Shown: positions 32,201 through 43,800 of the stretch, one piece after another
Layout: each line of letters starts with the position of its first letter
How positions within the stretch are numbered: position 1 is the stretch's first letter
Source of the DNA: Symbiodinium natans
Lineage: Eukaryota > Sar > Dinophyceae > Suessiales > Symbiodiniaceae
Direction of reading: 5' to 3'
DNA length: 64,000 nt
Assembly: GCA_905221605.1 (NCBI GenBank)
Contig: CAJNDS010002155.1
Location: 62,001-126,000, forward strand
The notes under the pieces: model-generated
Seen by the model: only the letters and a program-made list of their open reading frames with translations
Databases searched by the model: none
Told to the model about the DNA's origin: nothing
Made by a program: the position numbers and the translations under genes

Positions 32201-35200
32201 GAGGTTGCGATCAGGTACAGTCAACACACAATTCTCCAAAACCGGTCTGGTGTGCTGAGCTTTCGCAAAAAAGGGAAACAAGTTGCGCCGTCGGGCCCTA
32301 TATTCGCAAGCGCCTATCACTGACAGCGATGTTGTGTGCTCACCTGCCCACCTCCATAAGGCTAAATCCCCAATGCCCCAAAATTGAAGACCTTAAAACT
32401 CTCCCAAACCCTAAAACCCTAAAGTCGTACAAGAACCCCCAAACGGTAAAATCCCAAAAGTCCCTAACCCCTAAGCCCTGTCCCTAAACCCTAAACCCTA
32501 AGCCTAAGCCCTAGTACGGCCTGGGATCGGCCCGAAGCCCAGTGTTTGACAGCAGCTGAGCGATGCCACCGTCCACGGCCTGCCAACGGCATGCGCAAGG
32601 AAACCCCCCCAAACTCTAAACCCTAAACCCGAAACCCTAAACCCTAAACCCCAAACCCTAAACCCTAAACCCCAAACCCTAAACCTTAAGCCCGAAAACA
32701 CCCTAAACCCTAAACCCTAAACCCTAAACCTTAAACCCTAAACCCTAAACCCTAAACCTCCAAACTCTAAACCCTGAGCACTCAAGGCCTCCACCGTCAT
32801 GGCCAGATCTTCAGTCTCGGAAGCCGTGATCAAAATCCGGTCACCTCAGGCAGGGGCGCCTAGACCCGAAGTCCTCTACTATTTGCTTAAGGACCCCCAA
32901 AGAAATAACAAATATTATTCCTTATAAGGGCAATCTGGGGATTGTTATTGTGTTTTTTGGGGGGTTCTGAAGCAAATAGTAGTCCTAATTCCCCAGTCTT
33001 TTGATGTTTCGAACTTGGGGTGCTCCTATGCAGACTTTGCCATGAAGGGTTTAGGGTTTAAGGTTTAGGGTTTAAGGTTTAGGGTTTAGGGTTTGTTTGG
33101 TCTTGTACCGCTGCCGAGAAAAAGTGCAACTCCTCGACCCGCAATCACGCACTGACCAGGCTTTTAGGGTTTTTGGGATTTAGGCTTTGGGTTTAGGGAG
33201 TGGGGATCGCTACGCACTTATGTGCTTGGGGCTCTTCAGTGGCTAAACCCTCAACCCTCAACCCTAAACCCTGAACCCTGAACCCTCAACCCTGCACCCT
33301 CAACCCTAAACCCCTAAACCCCTAAACCCCTAAACCCCAAACCCCTAAACCCCCCCAAAACCCCTAAACCCCTAAACCCCTAAAACCCTAACCCCTAAAC
33401 CCTAAACCCTAAACCCTAAACCCCTAAACCCCTAAACCCCTAAACCCTAAACCCTAAACCCCTAAACCCCTAAACCCTAAACCCTAAACCCTAAACCCTA
33501 AACCCTAAACCCTAAACCCTAAACCCTAAACCCTAAACCCTAAACCCTACCCAGGCACGAAGCCAGGGGCCGCTTCCATCATCAATGTGGAACTCGCCCA
33601 GCCGGCTCAGGGGAGCGACTTCCACCTGCGCGTTGCTACGGTTGGTGTTACTTGTAGGGTTTAGGGTTTAGGGTTTAGGGTTTAGGGTTTAAGGTTTAGG
33701 GCGTAGGGTGTCGGGTTTAGGGTTTGGGGTTTGGGGTTTAGGGTTTAGGGGCATACTACTGGACAATTAAAATCACTACGACTGCCAATACTACTAGTAG
33801 TATTCTGTTGTTCAGTGCTACTTTTAACAAAATGTCTTAGGTTGACGAGTATTTGCGTTTGTTGTTTTACGGGTGTTGTAATCATTGTGACTATGGTTAG
33901 TATTCAGATGTGTTGCCACTATATTTGTTAGATGTGCCCTTACTATCAATCGTCGTTTGGTTTGTTAGTGCTGGCATTCTTCTCTATCGAACATGATGCG
34001 GTCAGCTGGCTTGGACTGTCTCTTATCGGAGAGCCGCTAAGACAACGAAAGCCAGAACTGAAACTGAAACTTCGGAACGTGCAAGCCTGTAAGCACTGCA
34101 ACGTCCAAACTTCTACGCCATCCTTCCGATCGAACTCATAAAACCAAGGAAGCTTGCGAAGAGTTCAGGGCATAATTGGGCCAGAAGGGCACCACTTTTC
34201 TCGGCCTCTTGACCCACTGGCGCCCACTGTTGCAGCACCTCCTGACGAGATTGCAAATAGCTTTGACTTTGAACTTTCTGGGGCATAGCGAAAGAAATCG
34301 ATTTTTCGAGGATGGGTTCACACTCACTGACAAGCTTTGAATGGAAGCCGCACGTGCCTCACGCCCGCGTGACAGAGGCAACCTTGACCATGCTTCATGC
34401 TGGCCCATCCACTCTTTAAGACGAAGGACAAAGATTCTCGCCATTCAAAGGCTCTAAACCCCAAATGCGCAGCCCCTACGTTTGAAATCAGAACCCTAAA
34501 GCCTCGCCCACACCAAAGCCCTGAACCCTAAACCCGACCCCAAAAACCCTTAAGCCTTAAATAAACCCTACACCCCCTTTACCCCCGACACCCTTAAAGC
34601 CCTAAAGCCTGAGTTTAGTCAACCTTGAACCCTATAAACCCCAACACCCCAACAAGCAGTCCGTCTGCAAGAAGGTCACTTGGTCCCGAATGGTCGGCCG
34701 CGCGATGATCTGCAGGGCCCTAAGCCCTAAACCCTAAACCCTAAACCCTAAACCCTAAACCCAGCTCCCAGGTTGAGGGGGGGTTGGGAAAAGAGAGGGG
34801 CTGGGAATGAGAGCAGATCACAATACACTTAACAAATAGATAAGAGTAGTTCGAGAATGCTACATTGAGTCTTAACAACAATAGGAATGATAATGAGGAG
34901 CATGATGATGAAGATGGTGGTGATGTTGGTGACGGTGGTGTTGATGGTGATGGTGGTGGTGATGGTGGTGGTGGTGGTGGTGGTGTTTGATGTTGGCGGT
35001 GTTGGTGCTGGTGCTTGGGAAGCCCTCTGGGTTGGGGAGTGTTGGGCTGTTAGGAAGCGACGTTAAGAAAGCGGGCAAGGCGCAATGCACCTGGTCGGCA
35101 TTGGGTTCGGACGAATCTACATTTTCTGACGGCGGTTTACCAGGGTAACTGTTCAACGTGGGCCACTTGCTCTCGAGCTCCAAATCTCAAGGTTCGAGGT

Positions 35201-35750
35201 TCAGGACTTGGAGCTCAAAACCCCCAAAAATGAAACCCAGGGCCCCTGAGATGCACCAAAGCCTGTAAGTCACCCTAAACCCTAAACCTTATATCAATCC
35301 GCTTCAACTCGCTCCCCATGGTTTTCTTGCGGGATTTCGGTGTCGGACCACAGTCTTCGGGTTTGGGGGTTGAGGGTTTAGGGTTCAAAAATGCTTAGGG
35401 TTTAGGGTTTTGGGTTAAAAATGTTTAGGGTTTAGGGTTTAGGGTTAGAAATCCCCAAACCCCTCCACTGTCCCCACCATGATCTCCATGAGCCCGTGCC
35501 GCGGGTGGCCGTTGCGATCCTTGTGGTGGCCGGGCACGCCTCAAAGGAACTTGCTGCTGGTTAGCAGGGAATGAGGGAATGAGGTACCCTCTATATCCCC
35601 CCAAAATCTACCCTTTAAGGGATTATATAGGGCACCTCATTCCCCCATGCCTTACTAACCAACAGTAAGAGAAAGGAGGGCACAGGGCATAAGGGGGGAG
35701 CAGACACCGAGTCGCTGGACTCGTTGCTGGGCATTGCGCTGCGGTTTATT
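29240..35750 (-). CDS. Unrecognised multi-exon gene or genes (candidate exon series)
   Basis: Minus-strand protein-like segments, each short and usually with CCCTAAA on its left and TTTAGGG on its right. In sense order: about 35750-35695 (SAMPSNESSDSVSA), 35545-35465 (HHKDRNGHPRHGLMEIMVGT), 35350-35282 (DCGPTPKSRKKTMGSELKRI), 34722-34662 (QIIARPTIRDQVTFLQTDC), 33640-33550 (AQVEVAPLSRLGEFHIDDGS), 32850-32782 (DRILITASETEDLAMTVEAL), 32590-32515 (WQAVDGGIAQLLSNTGLR), 31845-31750 (PPPADEWDLARTGLLHRDVG), 30970-30885 (PPPPEPYESSATASDRLRSR), 30550-30450, 29940-29862 (RRRMLEKLASSVLTIQDN) and 29340-29260. I do not recognise the product and cannot tell whether this is one gene. Splice borders were not worked out exon by exon. 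Confidence 0.45.
31025..31165. mobile_element. Fold-back element, family M5, copy 3 (opposite orientation)
   Basis: Contains CCCCTTATATAC, TATACAACCCAAGGGCCC and AATAAGGGCCCAT, the reverse complement of the core of the copies at 10499 and 13130. Confidence 0.5.
31215..31365. mobile_element. Long fold-back element (about 60-bp arms)
   Basis: The left arm CTTGAAGGTTCATGGTACTT...AACTGTACTTATAACCCTAC is the near-perfect inverse of the right arm GTAGGGTTATATGTACAGTT...AGTAAGTCCCATGAACCTTCAAG. The unpaired loop is only about 35 bp. No ORF. It has the shape of a MITE or an inverted duplication, and no second copy was seen in the window. Confidence 0.75.
32873..32985. mobile_element. Fold-back element, family M4, copy 2
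   Basis: Terminal inverted repeats CTACTATTTGCTTAAGGACC and GGTTCTGAAGCAAATAGTAG with internal AACAAT/ATTGTT arms. Best-preserved copy of the family seen at 11589 and 56172. Confidence 0.75.
33241..33549. repeat. CCCTAAA / CCCCTAAA / CCCTCAA mixed array
   Basis: About 300 bp in which heptamers and octamers (extra C) alternate in blocks, ending in a run of pure CCCTAAA that abuts the exon candidate at 33550-33640. Confidence 0.95.
34895..34987. repeat. GTG/GAT trinucleotide repeat
   Basis: GGTGGT and GATGGT repeats that read as a poly-His ORF on the minus strand (34872-35183). Composition suggests a microsatellite inside an intron. Confidence 0.9.
35550..35669. mobile_element. Fold-back element, family M2, copy 2
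   Basis: Left end CTTGCTGCTGGTTAGCAGGG and GAATGAGGGAATGAGGTACC, right end CACCTCATTCCCCCATGCC and TTACTAACCAACAGTAAG. Same layout as 16374-16524 but without the TA run in the middle. Confidence 0.75.
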
Positions 35751-36189
35751 CAACCCTTAAACCCGAACCCCTATAACCCTAAACCCTGAACCCTAAACCC
35801 TGGAGTGTGCAGGAATTGGGCTTCATCGAGTGTAGGTTTCATAGAGGTTTCATAGAAACCAGGGAATGTCATAGTAGGGCTTTAAGGACTCGGGGGGAAT
35901 GCCAGCGCCCATGCTCGGATGCTTGCTGGGCAGAGAAAGATGCCGGGCTGCGCCTAGTTTGTTTGTCCTTCATGCGGCTGTGTAGGCGTAGCCTATACTA
36001 GGTGCAGACGACATATACCGCCGCGTAATATGAGGCTTATGATATCATGCAAGCTTGGAATACTCCAATGTCCTATCAAGCAACACACAAAGGCTTTGCG
36101 GCCCTTGACGCAAGCCAGTCAAACCCCTGAACCCAAAGCCCTAAACCCTGAACCTGCTGGACCCCCAAATTCCAACCCGAAGCCCTGAA

Positions 36190-36232
36190 CCCCCCTAAAC
36201 CCTAAACCCTAAACCCTAAACCCTAAACCCTA
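36190..36232. repeat. CCCTAAA array
   Basis: Six telomere-type units at the left border of the repeat-rich 36.2-37.4 kb block. Confidence 0.95.
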
Positions 36233-36439
36233 AAGTCTTTGCTGAGGGCTCGCTACCAACACTTGAGAGCCCGAAGCCGTCCAAGCTTCGCGAGCGACTT
36301 GAGAGCACTGAACGTGCAGCCCAGGTAAAGCTGGGGCTGCTGGACGCTCCAACAAGGTAAGGCCCACACTGGCCGTCAAGGCGGTCGAGCCTTTGAGTGC
36401 CAAAGGTAAAGACCCTAAACCCAAGACCTTTTGCTGGTG

Positions 36440-36740
36440 CAACATGGCCCCCCCCCCAAGGACCGTTGCTGGTGCAACCTGCCCCCCTCCCCCCCAAGGA
36501 CCGTTGCTCGTGCAACCCGCCCCACCAAGGACTTGCTGGTGCAACCCGGGCCCCCCTCAAGGACCGTTGCCGGGCTCAGACCGCTCTCTGAGTTGTTTCA
36601 AACCATTTCTTGGCTTGCTTCTCCCCGACCGTTTCGAGCCTTTTTAGGCTCCCCAAACCATTTTTTGAGCCTTTTTGAGCTCCTCCTCAGACCATTTCTG
36701 AGCCTTTTCTGGGCTCCTCCCGGCTTGCCCCTTTAACAAA
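36440..36740. repeat. Imperfect minisatellites (GGACCGTTGCTGGTGCAAC unit, then ACCATTTCTGAGCC unit)
   Basis: An about 40-bp unit around AAGGACCGTTGCTGGTGCAA occurs four times between 36440 and 36570, with C-runs between units. Beyond it an about 45-bp unit with GACCATTTCTGAGCCTTTT and GGCTCCTC repeats three times to 36730. Both strands are open over parts of it, which reflects composition rather than a gene. Confidence 0.75.
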
Positions 36741-36964
36741 GCTTCTCCAAGCCCCCCAACAAAGGGACCCCAGGATTGGCCTGGACCCGCAATGAAAATG
36801 CGAATCTTTAGTACTGAAATCGATGGTTCTGGGAGGTTCCCGGAAGCCCTAGCAGGCCCTCACAAAGGCTTGCGGTAACCTCCAGAAGCGTGAGGCTCTG
36901 GACGCTTCCAGGAGCTTCGAAAGCTTTGGCAGTCTCAAAAACCTTCGAAAGCCCAAGTTCTGGA

Positions 36965-37375
36965 GGGTCGTATCGGGACGCTGGCCCGGTCAGAGAGGCA
37001 GCGCTACCCCTTCGGAAACCCAAACCAATCAGCCAATCGAGGGGCAGCCCAAACCAATCAGCCACCCCCACGACCTTTTCACAGCCTAGTCTTGGACAAG
37101 GGAGAGACGAATCGGGACGCTGGCCCGATCGAGTGGCAGCGCTAACCCCAACTGCAAAGAAGTCGAAGGGCAACGGTGCCCCTACGGTAACCCAAACCAA
37201 TGGGCCACCCCCACGACCTTCTCACAGCCTAGTCATGGTCCAGGGAGTCGTATCGGGACGCTGGCCCGGTCGAGGGGCAGCGCTGACCTTTCACAGCCTA
37301 GGGGCAGCGTTTTCCACAACTTCACCTCTTTGCAGCCCTGCCCCCGCGAGGCTCAGATCGGGACGGTGCAGAAAC
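36965..37375. repeat. About 140-bp tandem repeat
   Basis: ATCGGGACGCTGGCCCG followed by GAGNGGCAGCGCTA recurs at 36972, 37111 and 37252, with CCCCCACGACCTT and TCACAGCCTAGTC between copies. A decayed fourth start is at 37357. The period is 139-141 bp. The plus-strand ORF across it (36890-37438) translates the repeat three times; I do not call it a gene. Confidence 0.75.
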
Positions 37376-37539
37376 AGTGTGCGCAGGGACACAGCATGCC
37401 CCCGCTGGAAAAAGCAAAAACAAGACTTTAGGAACTAAACTCTAAAATAGATGCGCCGGGTGGCTTGGGGTGGGCTTACCGCCACACGATGTTGCGAGCG
37501 ACCCGGGCAGAGATATAAACCCAGAACGTAACACACCCT

Positions 37540-38160
37540 AAACCCTAAACCCTAACCCTAACCCTAAACTCAGGGGGGCGGCGCTTAAGCCCTTCGGCCT
37601 CTGGCGCAAGCCGACCCAGGTCGCCCGCCCGCCTCCCACAGCTAGCGCCCGCGATGGGCCCCGTACCGGAACACGTTCTCCTCGGGAATAATTCCCCCCC
37701 CTTGAGAAGGTGGCTGGCATTTTCAGGGGGGGGAATTACCGGGCCCCAGCCCAGGGGTTCCAGTCTTCCTCCTGGCTCCTTGCCTCCTGACCCTCCCTGG
37801 CTCCCCTGGCCCTGGGCCCCCCCTAACCTGGCCCCCCCCACGAGGCCCTTTACCTTGACTCTCGGACCCAACCCAAACGTCATGAAACTGAATAAGGTTT
37901 TAGAAGTGGACTGTTGCCTTGAGTTTAGGCCTAAACACTAAAAGGACTAGGTTTGGGTGGCTTTGCCGCCTCGGACGGCGTGGGGTGGGAAAAAAGTGTT
38001 AGATGGCCCTCCACAATCGGGCCAAAGCAGCTCCTCGCACCTCACGAAGCATTCGAGCTTGTTCCGAAACCTAACCTTCACAGCATCTACGCCTTATCAC
38101 AGCAAACCCTAATCCCTAAACCCTAAACCTTAAACCCTAAACCCTAAACCCGAAACCCTA
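37540..38160. other. Unassigned GC-rich stretch with short telomere-type blocks
   Basis: Both strands are open for long stretches between 37545 and 37940 because of C/G richness (runs such as CCCCCCCTT). No family or exon border could be supported. CCCTAAA blocks lie at 37537-37567 and 38103-38170. Confidence 0.5.
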
Positions 38161-38292
38161 AACCCTAAACCCAACACTCTAAGGGCTGGTGCCTCCAATC
38201 GCCGGAAGCCATGCCTCGGTCTTCGCTCGCCGCACGGCAAGCGCTAGGGACCTCGGATGTTGGGGAGTCTTTGGGGTTTAGGGTTTGAAACT

Positions 38293-38390
38293 GGGATGTT
38301 CCCCCTTATACTAACAGTGATTAATAGGGATTCTACCTGAGGGGTACTATAATCCTTATTGAGGACTGGTAGTATAAGGGGGAACATCCC
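38293..38390. mobile_element. Fold-back element, family M1, copy 3 (best preserved)
   Basis: A 98-bp element with perfect 21-bp terminal inverted repeats beginning GGGATGTTCCCCCTTATACT and ending AGTATAAGGGGGAACATCCC. Inner arms ATAGGGATTCTACC and TATAATCCTTATTGA are partly complementary. No coding capacity, so any movement would depend on an enzyme supplied elsewhere. Confidence 0.85.
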
Positions 38391-38596
38391 ACTCATACTT
38401 CGATTATCCCGAAGCCTTAAACAAACCCCCTAGCCTTGAACCATCAACCCGAAAAAACCTGAAAGCCCAACCCTAACCCTGACCCCAATGAAGCCAGCCC
38501 AAACCCCTAAATTCCAAAGACCCGAACTCTGTACCCACGCTAAACCACGAAGCCCCAAACTCCTAAACCGAACCAGAAGCCCCTGGACCCTAAATC

Positions 38597-38704
38597 CCCA
38601 GCCCTAAACCCTAAACCCTAAACCCTAAACCCTAAACCCTAAACCCTAAACCCTAAACCCTGAACACCCCAAACCCTAAACCCTAAACCCTAAACCCCTA
38701 AACT
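38597..38704. repeat. CCCTAAA array
   Basis: Telomere-type array on the left side of a GC-rich 80-bp segment (38710-38785) that could be an exon; TTTAGGG units follow on its right at 38786-38872. Confidence 0.9.
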
Positions 38705-39074
38705 CTCAACCGCAGCTCGGGCGGCCCTGAGGCCGCCAAAGGCGGCTGTGGCTCTGGAAGGTGCAAGCGGAGGGAGGCACCTCATAGGGTTTAGGGTTAA
38801 GAGGGTTTAGGGTTAATCGGGTAGTTTAGGGTTTAGGGGTTTAGGGTTTAGGGTTTAGGGTTTAGGGTCTAGGGTTCCAAATCAAGAAGACCATATGAAC
38901 AACATGAAGCAAGCAAAAGAATTCTCATACCTATGTATCTATGTATATATATATATGTGTAAATTTACGAGGGTTGAAATTCTGCTGGCCTTCAATAATG
39001 AGAGAACATACCCATGAATGCAGGCATATATACATACACATATACCTACATACTCTGCATCTATGAACATTCTG

Positions 39075-39358
39075 ACAGACAGAGAGAGGGAGAGAGAGCA
39101 AGAGAGAGGAAGCGAGCGCGAGAGTGTGGGAGTGTGTGCGAGCGATCGAGCCACAGCGAGAGAGAGAGGAGAGAGAGAGTGAGAAACAAACAAATTATAT
39201 AGAGAGAGAGAGATGATAGAGATAGAGATAATTAGAGATATAGATACAGATAGAGATAGAGATGCAATTGAGAGAGTGAGAGAGAGAGAGAGAGAGAGCG
39301 AAAAAAACAAAAAAAACAACAAAAACAAAACGGACGGAGAGAGAGAGAGAGAGAGAAA
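39075..39358. repeat. (GA)n-rich microsatellite region
   Basis: GAGAGA tracts interspersed with GATAGA and A-rich segments. It produces long Ser/Leu-rich open frames on the minus strand that are not credible genes. Confidence 0.9.
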
Positions 39359-39764
39359 CAACAAAAATGCATCGATCTTTTGCCAGCCTCCCACATCCGC
39401 AGTAGATGGCGTGGAGTAGCCGGTCACGCTCGCAGACTGGCCAACACAGTCCTATCCATTGAGTGTTGGGGAAAAATGTGCGTTTCGGGCGGCAATGGGC
39501 TACTCTTTGCGCCCCCTCTATCTCCGAGGTGGTTTGAAGAGCCACCTAGCACAACATCCTTTCAGGGATCCTCTGCCATCCGCCTCAGCCGCAGAGCAGT
39601 AGCTGGATGCCACCTCAGCAGTCGTTCCCCCCCCACCCCTCCCCCCCCCCCAAAAAAAAAAGGAGTAGCAGGCCGGTCACACATCGCCAACACGACAGGA
39701 TGGACCCAAAGCATATAATAATGTTGACCGACCATTTGAAGAATAAGAATTATGAGAAGCATAA

Positions 39765-39977
39765 TATAACAATAATAAGAATAATAAGAAAATAAGAATA
39801 ATAAGAATAATAAGAACAATAAGAATAACAAGAGTAATAAGACAATAAGAACAATAAGAATAATAAGAATAATAAGAATAATAAGAATAACAAGAATAAT
39901 AAGAATAATAAGAATAATAAGAATAACAAGAATAATAAGAATAATAAGAATAATAAGAATAATAAGAATAATAAGAA
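39765..39977. repeat. (AATAAG)n / AATAATAAG repeat
   Basis: About 210 bp of AATAAGAAT units with scattered AAC variants. It accounts for the Phe/Leu- and Ser/Tyr-rich open frames here. Confidence 0.95.
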
Positions 39978-40829
39978 TCGTGCTTCATGATTGTGCCATG
40001 GAGGCTCTACCAAGCGTTACTCGCAAGGAGAAATCTGAACTCTCAGGCCGAAAGTGCGTCTGTTTGTTGGCCCTTCTCTCGTCTTTCCAGGCCCTTGGCA
40101 GAAAAGGTGTTAAAAACCCTGCGATGGCTACAAGCCTTCGGAACTTGGCCTGGCCACGTGGATATAGATGTCCTGGGTCTGCCAAGTTCGGGGCGAGTGC
40201 GTTTCAAGTTATCAAGGAAAAGCTCCTGTTGTAATTAAATTCAGGGCTACTAAATCCTAAACCCTAAAGCCTATATGCTGCAAGCATGACACGCCAGTGG
40301 CATCTGAAAGGAAGGGGACGTCGTCGTCACAGGAATCATGGCCGGTTGAGGTTTTGGCGCCTGCGATTCGGCGATGTGGCGGGAAGTCGCGAGTGTCTGA
40401 GCTTTACAGGGGGCTGTAGCTTGAAGTAGGCATCTTCTCATGCGCCAGCACTGTTGGGAGCTAGAGCTAGAAATGCACTACCACGCTCTCCAGCAACTTC
40501 GAACATGTCACGCTCGCAGCACACAGAAGTCGCCGCCCTCCACAAAATAGCTTTCACTTGTGCCCAAGATGTTGAACACGCTTTTCCTTCCGGAATTCTA
40601 CACTCGAAAACGCTCAATCCCTCAACACTCTCCCTCAGCCCTTAGCCACAAACCCTCAAACCCTAAGCCCTGAAGCCATAAAGCCCTAATTTGTACAGCC
40701 TTAAGGACCTACAGCCCTAAACCCCTAAATCCCTAAATCCCTAAACCCCTAAACCCCTAAACCCTGCACCCCTGCACCCCTGCACCCCTAAACCACTGAA
40801 CCCTAAACTGACCCGCTGAGCCTTCGGCA

Positions 40830-43800
40830 GGCTTGGCGCAGGATTCGGCTGCGACAGCCAGGCAGAGAGGCCGCAACAATGCATGGCAACTATGCAGGGG
40901 GTTTAGGGTTCAGGGTTTAGGGTTAGGGTTCGGGGTTGAAGGTTCTTGGGTTTGGCACTTATGGTGCTTAGTAGTTCAGCTTCGGCTCTTGTGCAAACAC
41001 GGGTTGAGAGGTAAAAAGCTGAAGTGTCTCATGGCTCAGAAGTATTGAAAGGCATCTTGTTTAAACCCTAAACCCTAAACCCTAAACCCGAAACCCTAAA
41101 CCCTAAACCCTAAACGCTACACATCTCTCACCTTGGTCTTCTTAGGCTCGGCGCAAAGTGCTGCTTGTCGAACGGAGCTGTTGATATCTCGGGCTAACCG
41201 TAGCTTAGTGTGGGAGCTGAAGAGCCTTAACCCGAAACCCTAGACCCTAAACCCTAAACCCTAAACCCTAAACCCTAAACCCCAGCTCCCTGAAAACCAG
41301 GCTTAGAGTCCCTCTCTGCCTTCTTGGACACGCTGGGTCGTGTAGGATCGTTTCGGGCTTGGGGAGGGCGGGGCACTCTTGATCTCTTTTGATGGCTCAA
41401 CGCTGTAGAGGAGCATGCTGGGCCCTGTTCGCTTTGGTGAAGCTTGCAGAAGAACATGTTGTGATTTTAGTTTATCACTGACCTAAGCACAAACAAACAC
41501 AGCCCCCCGTCCTAGGAACTCCGTAGGGAAGATCTGTACGAGTCAACTACGAAAAGAAGGTAACCCCTCAACCCTAAACCCTAAACCCTAAACCCTAAAC
41601 CCATTGGTTCCACAACACTTCGTCAAATCATTTTAGGAGCTGTCCAGCTAACGCTCCGTGCCGGAGAAGGGGCCTCCATCGGGCACCCTCGTCTGCTGCA
41701 CTTCCTGGCTCGGGTCTTCAGGCTTCAGGTTTTAAGGTGTATAGGGGTATACATATATGTATATATATATATATGTATATGTATGTATATATATATATAT
41801 GTATATATGGCTTCGGGTTGAGGAGTTTCAGGCTTAAAGTGCAAAAATCGCACGTTGCTACGAAGGCCACAGGGCCTGTTCACAGCAAAAAACACAGACA
41901 GGTGTGGGGCTCAGGGCGTCGTTGCGTTTAGGAGGTAGGGTGCTGGAAGACAAGAGACAGCGTGTTGTTTCGGGCGCGCCTGCTTGGATGCTTCCTGGCC
42001 AGGCTTAGTCACAGCCTCGGTGGCGCCCTGCTGCTCCTCCTCCATGCAAAAGCAAGTTGCCTGAATCATTAGAATAGGGTTTTGGGGCTTGTTATGGTAT
42101 CATTATAAAGGGACCATAAGAGAACATTGTGAGTAATTATTTCGACCGCCATATTGGGTTTGTTTCTTTCGGGAGGGTGTAGAACATGGGTGAAACGCCC
42201 AGAGCCTTTCGCAAGGCGAGCAAAGCGAACTTCCACTAGCCCAATCCCGGGTTCAGCTCCGCTAGGGCCACGAGGGTTTAAGGCTTCTACCCCCAACCCT
42301 ATGCCTATTCGTCATTCTCTTGCTTCCTGGCTTCGTTGCTTCCTCGCTTCCCTTTCTCCATAAACCCTAAACAGAACGCTCACCCCGAAGCATCCTCCTC
42401 GGCCATGTCCAGCGCCTCGCAGATCGACGCTAGAAGTAGGTGTTTCGGGGGCTTCTTTGCATTATGAGAATCCGAAAGCCTGGCTCTTTTTCATTGGTAG
42501 CCCAGGAACCATTTGTTGAATCAGGGCGTCCTTTTCTGGGTTGGTTGTTAAGGGAACGCAGAACCCAAAGAATGGGTAAAGGGTACCACGGGGCTTCCAA
42601 GTTTTCCATTATTCTGACACCTTCTTCTAGGATTCTCGCAGGTTCCTGGGTAACGAAATTACCCAAAACAAATTAGACTTTGGGTTTGGGAAAGGGAGCT
42701 TTTCGTCGCCGATATGAGCGTAAAGTTTCGATGTGTTTGCGTCTTTGGGGTTTAGGGTGTAGGCTGATAAGGTTTAGGGTCCTCGGCTTCATAAGGGATC
42801 TGGGTTTTGGGTTGCCAACCGAATCCCAAAGCATTGTCGCGAAGTTTCGCGACTTATGCAGTATCCAACGGCCGCCAAGCCGTAAATCAAAATTGGGAAA
42901 TGCACCCAACTGTAGAAACTCCTACCTCTAAAACTTAAACTTGCGCCATGCCCCCCCATACATAGAACTTTCTGCAGCGCATTCCTATCAGCTGCCCTGA
43001 AGAACACACTTTAGTATTAACAAAAACGAATAGTTCAACCCAAAGATATACTACGATACTGACACAAAAAAAACTAGCAACATTATGCAACGTCTGGATT
43101 GATCTTATGCTTGCCATGGAGTCTGAAGGCCTATGACATCCATCTCGGTGCTCCCAGCAGGATCTGGACTCCATGTCGCACGCATGAAGACGGCATTAAC
43201 GATGACAACTAGCAATCGATCTCCTTGTGTTGCTGCTCATCCGGTTGCATCACGTTGGGAGCAGAAGCAAGCTGCCCGCCATGAACTACCCTTCGCCCGC
43301 CATGAACTACCCTTCGCCTACAAGCACAAAGCCTTGAAACAGCTGAAGCACTGAAGCACGCCTGCCTCGGCAAGAGTCACTCCGGCCGGAGGTGGTTCAA
43401 TGACCGCTGGCCTTGCGCGAACACAATATCTAGGGGTGGGGCTCGAGGCTTAGGATGTAGGCTGCATTACTTGGACCACTGGCAGGGTATTCGATTTGAC
43501 GTCTTTAGGGTTTGGGGGTGCAGGCAGAGCTCTGGGATGAATATTCAAGTGAGACAAGAAGAATATGCCGGAGCAACGAAGTTTAAGCAGCATAACCATC
43601 CATTGATGCCTAACTCGCCTCTGGCAATGGCGCGTCTTGACTCCCGGACCCTCAACTCTCAATCCTCTAAATCCTAAAAACCCTAAATCCTATAAACCCT
43701 AAACCCTCAATCCCAGATTTTATACATCCCAAGCACCCTTGAGCCCAAAGCCCCACAAACCCGCAATCCTAAACCCTATGCCCCGATAACCCTATCCCCC

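Noticed and set aside
34872-35183. Poly-His protein
   Set aside because: The His tract comes from a GTG/GAT microsatellite, and the rest has no family signal.
36890-37438. Plus-strand ORF of 182 codons
   Set aside because: It spans a 140-bp tandem repeat, lies opposite to all supported genes and shows no motif.
38939-39545. Long Ser/Leu-rich ORFs on the minus strand
   Set aside because: They are produced by GA-rich microsatellites.
39677-40013. Phe/Leu-rich ORFs resembling membrane proteins
   Set aside because: They are translations of the AATAAG repeat, not genes.
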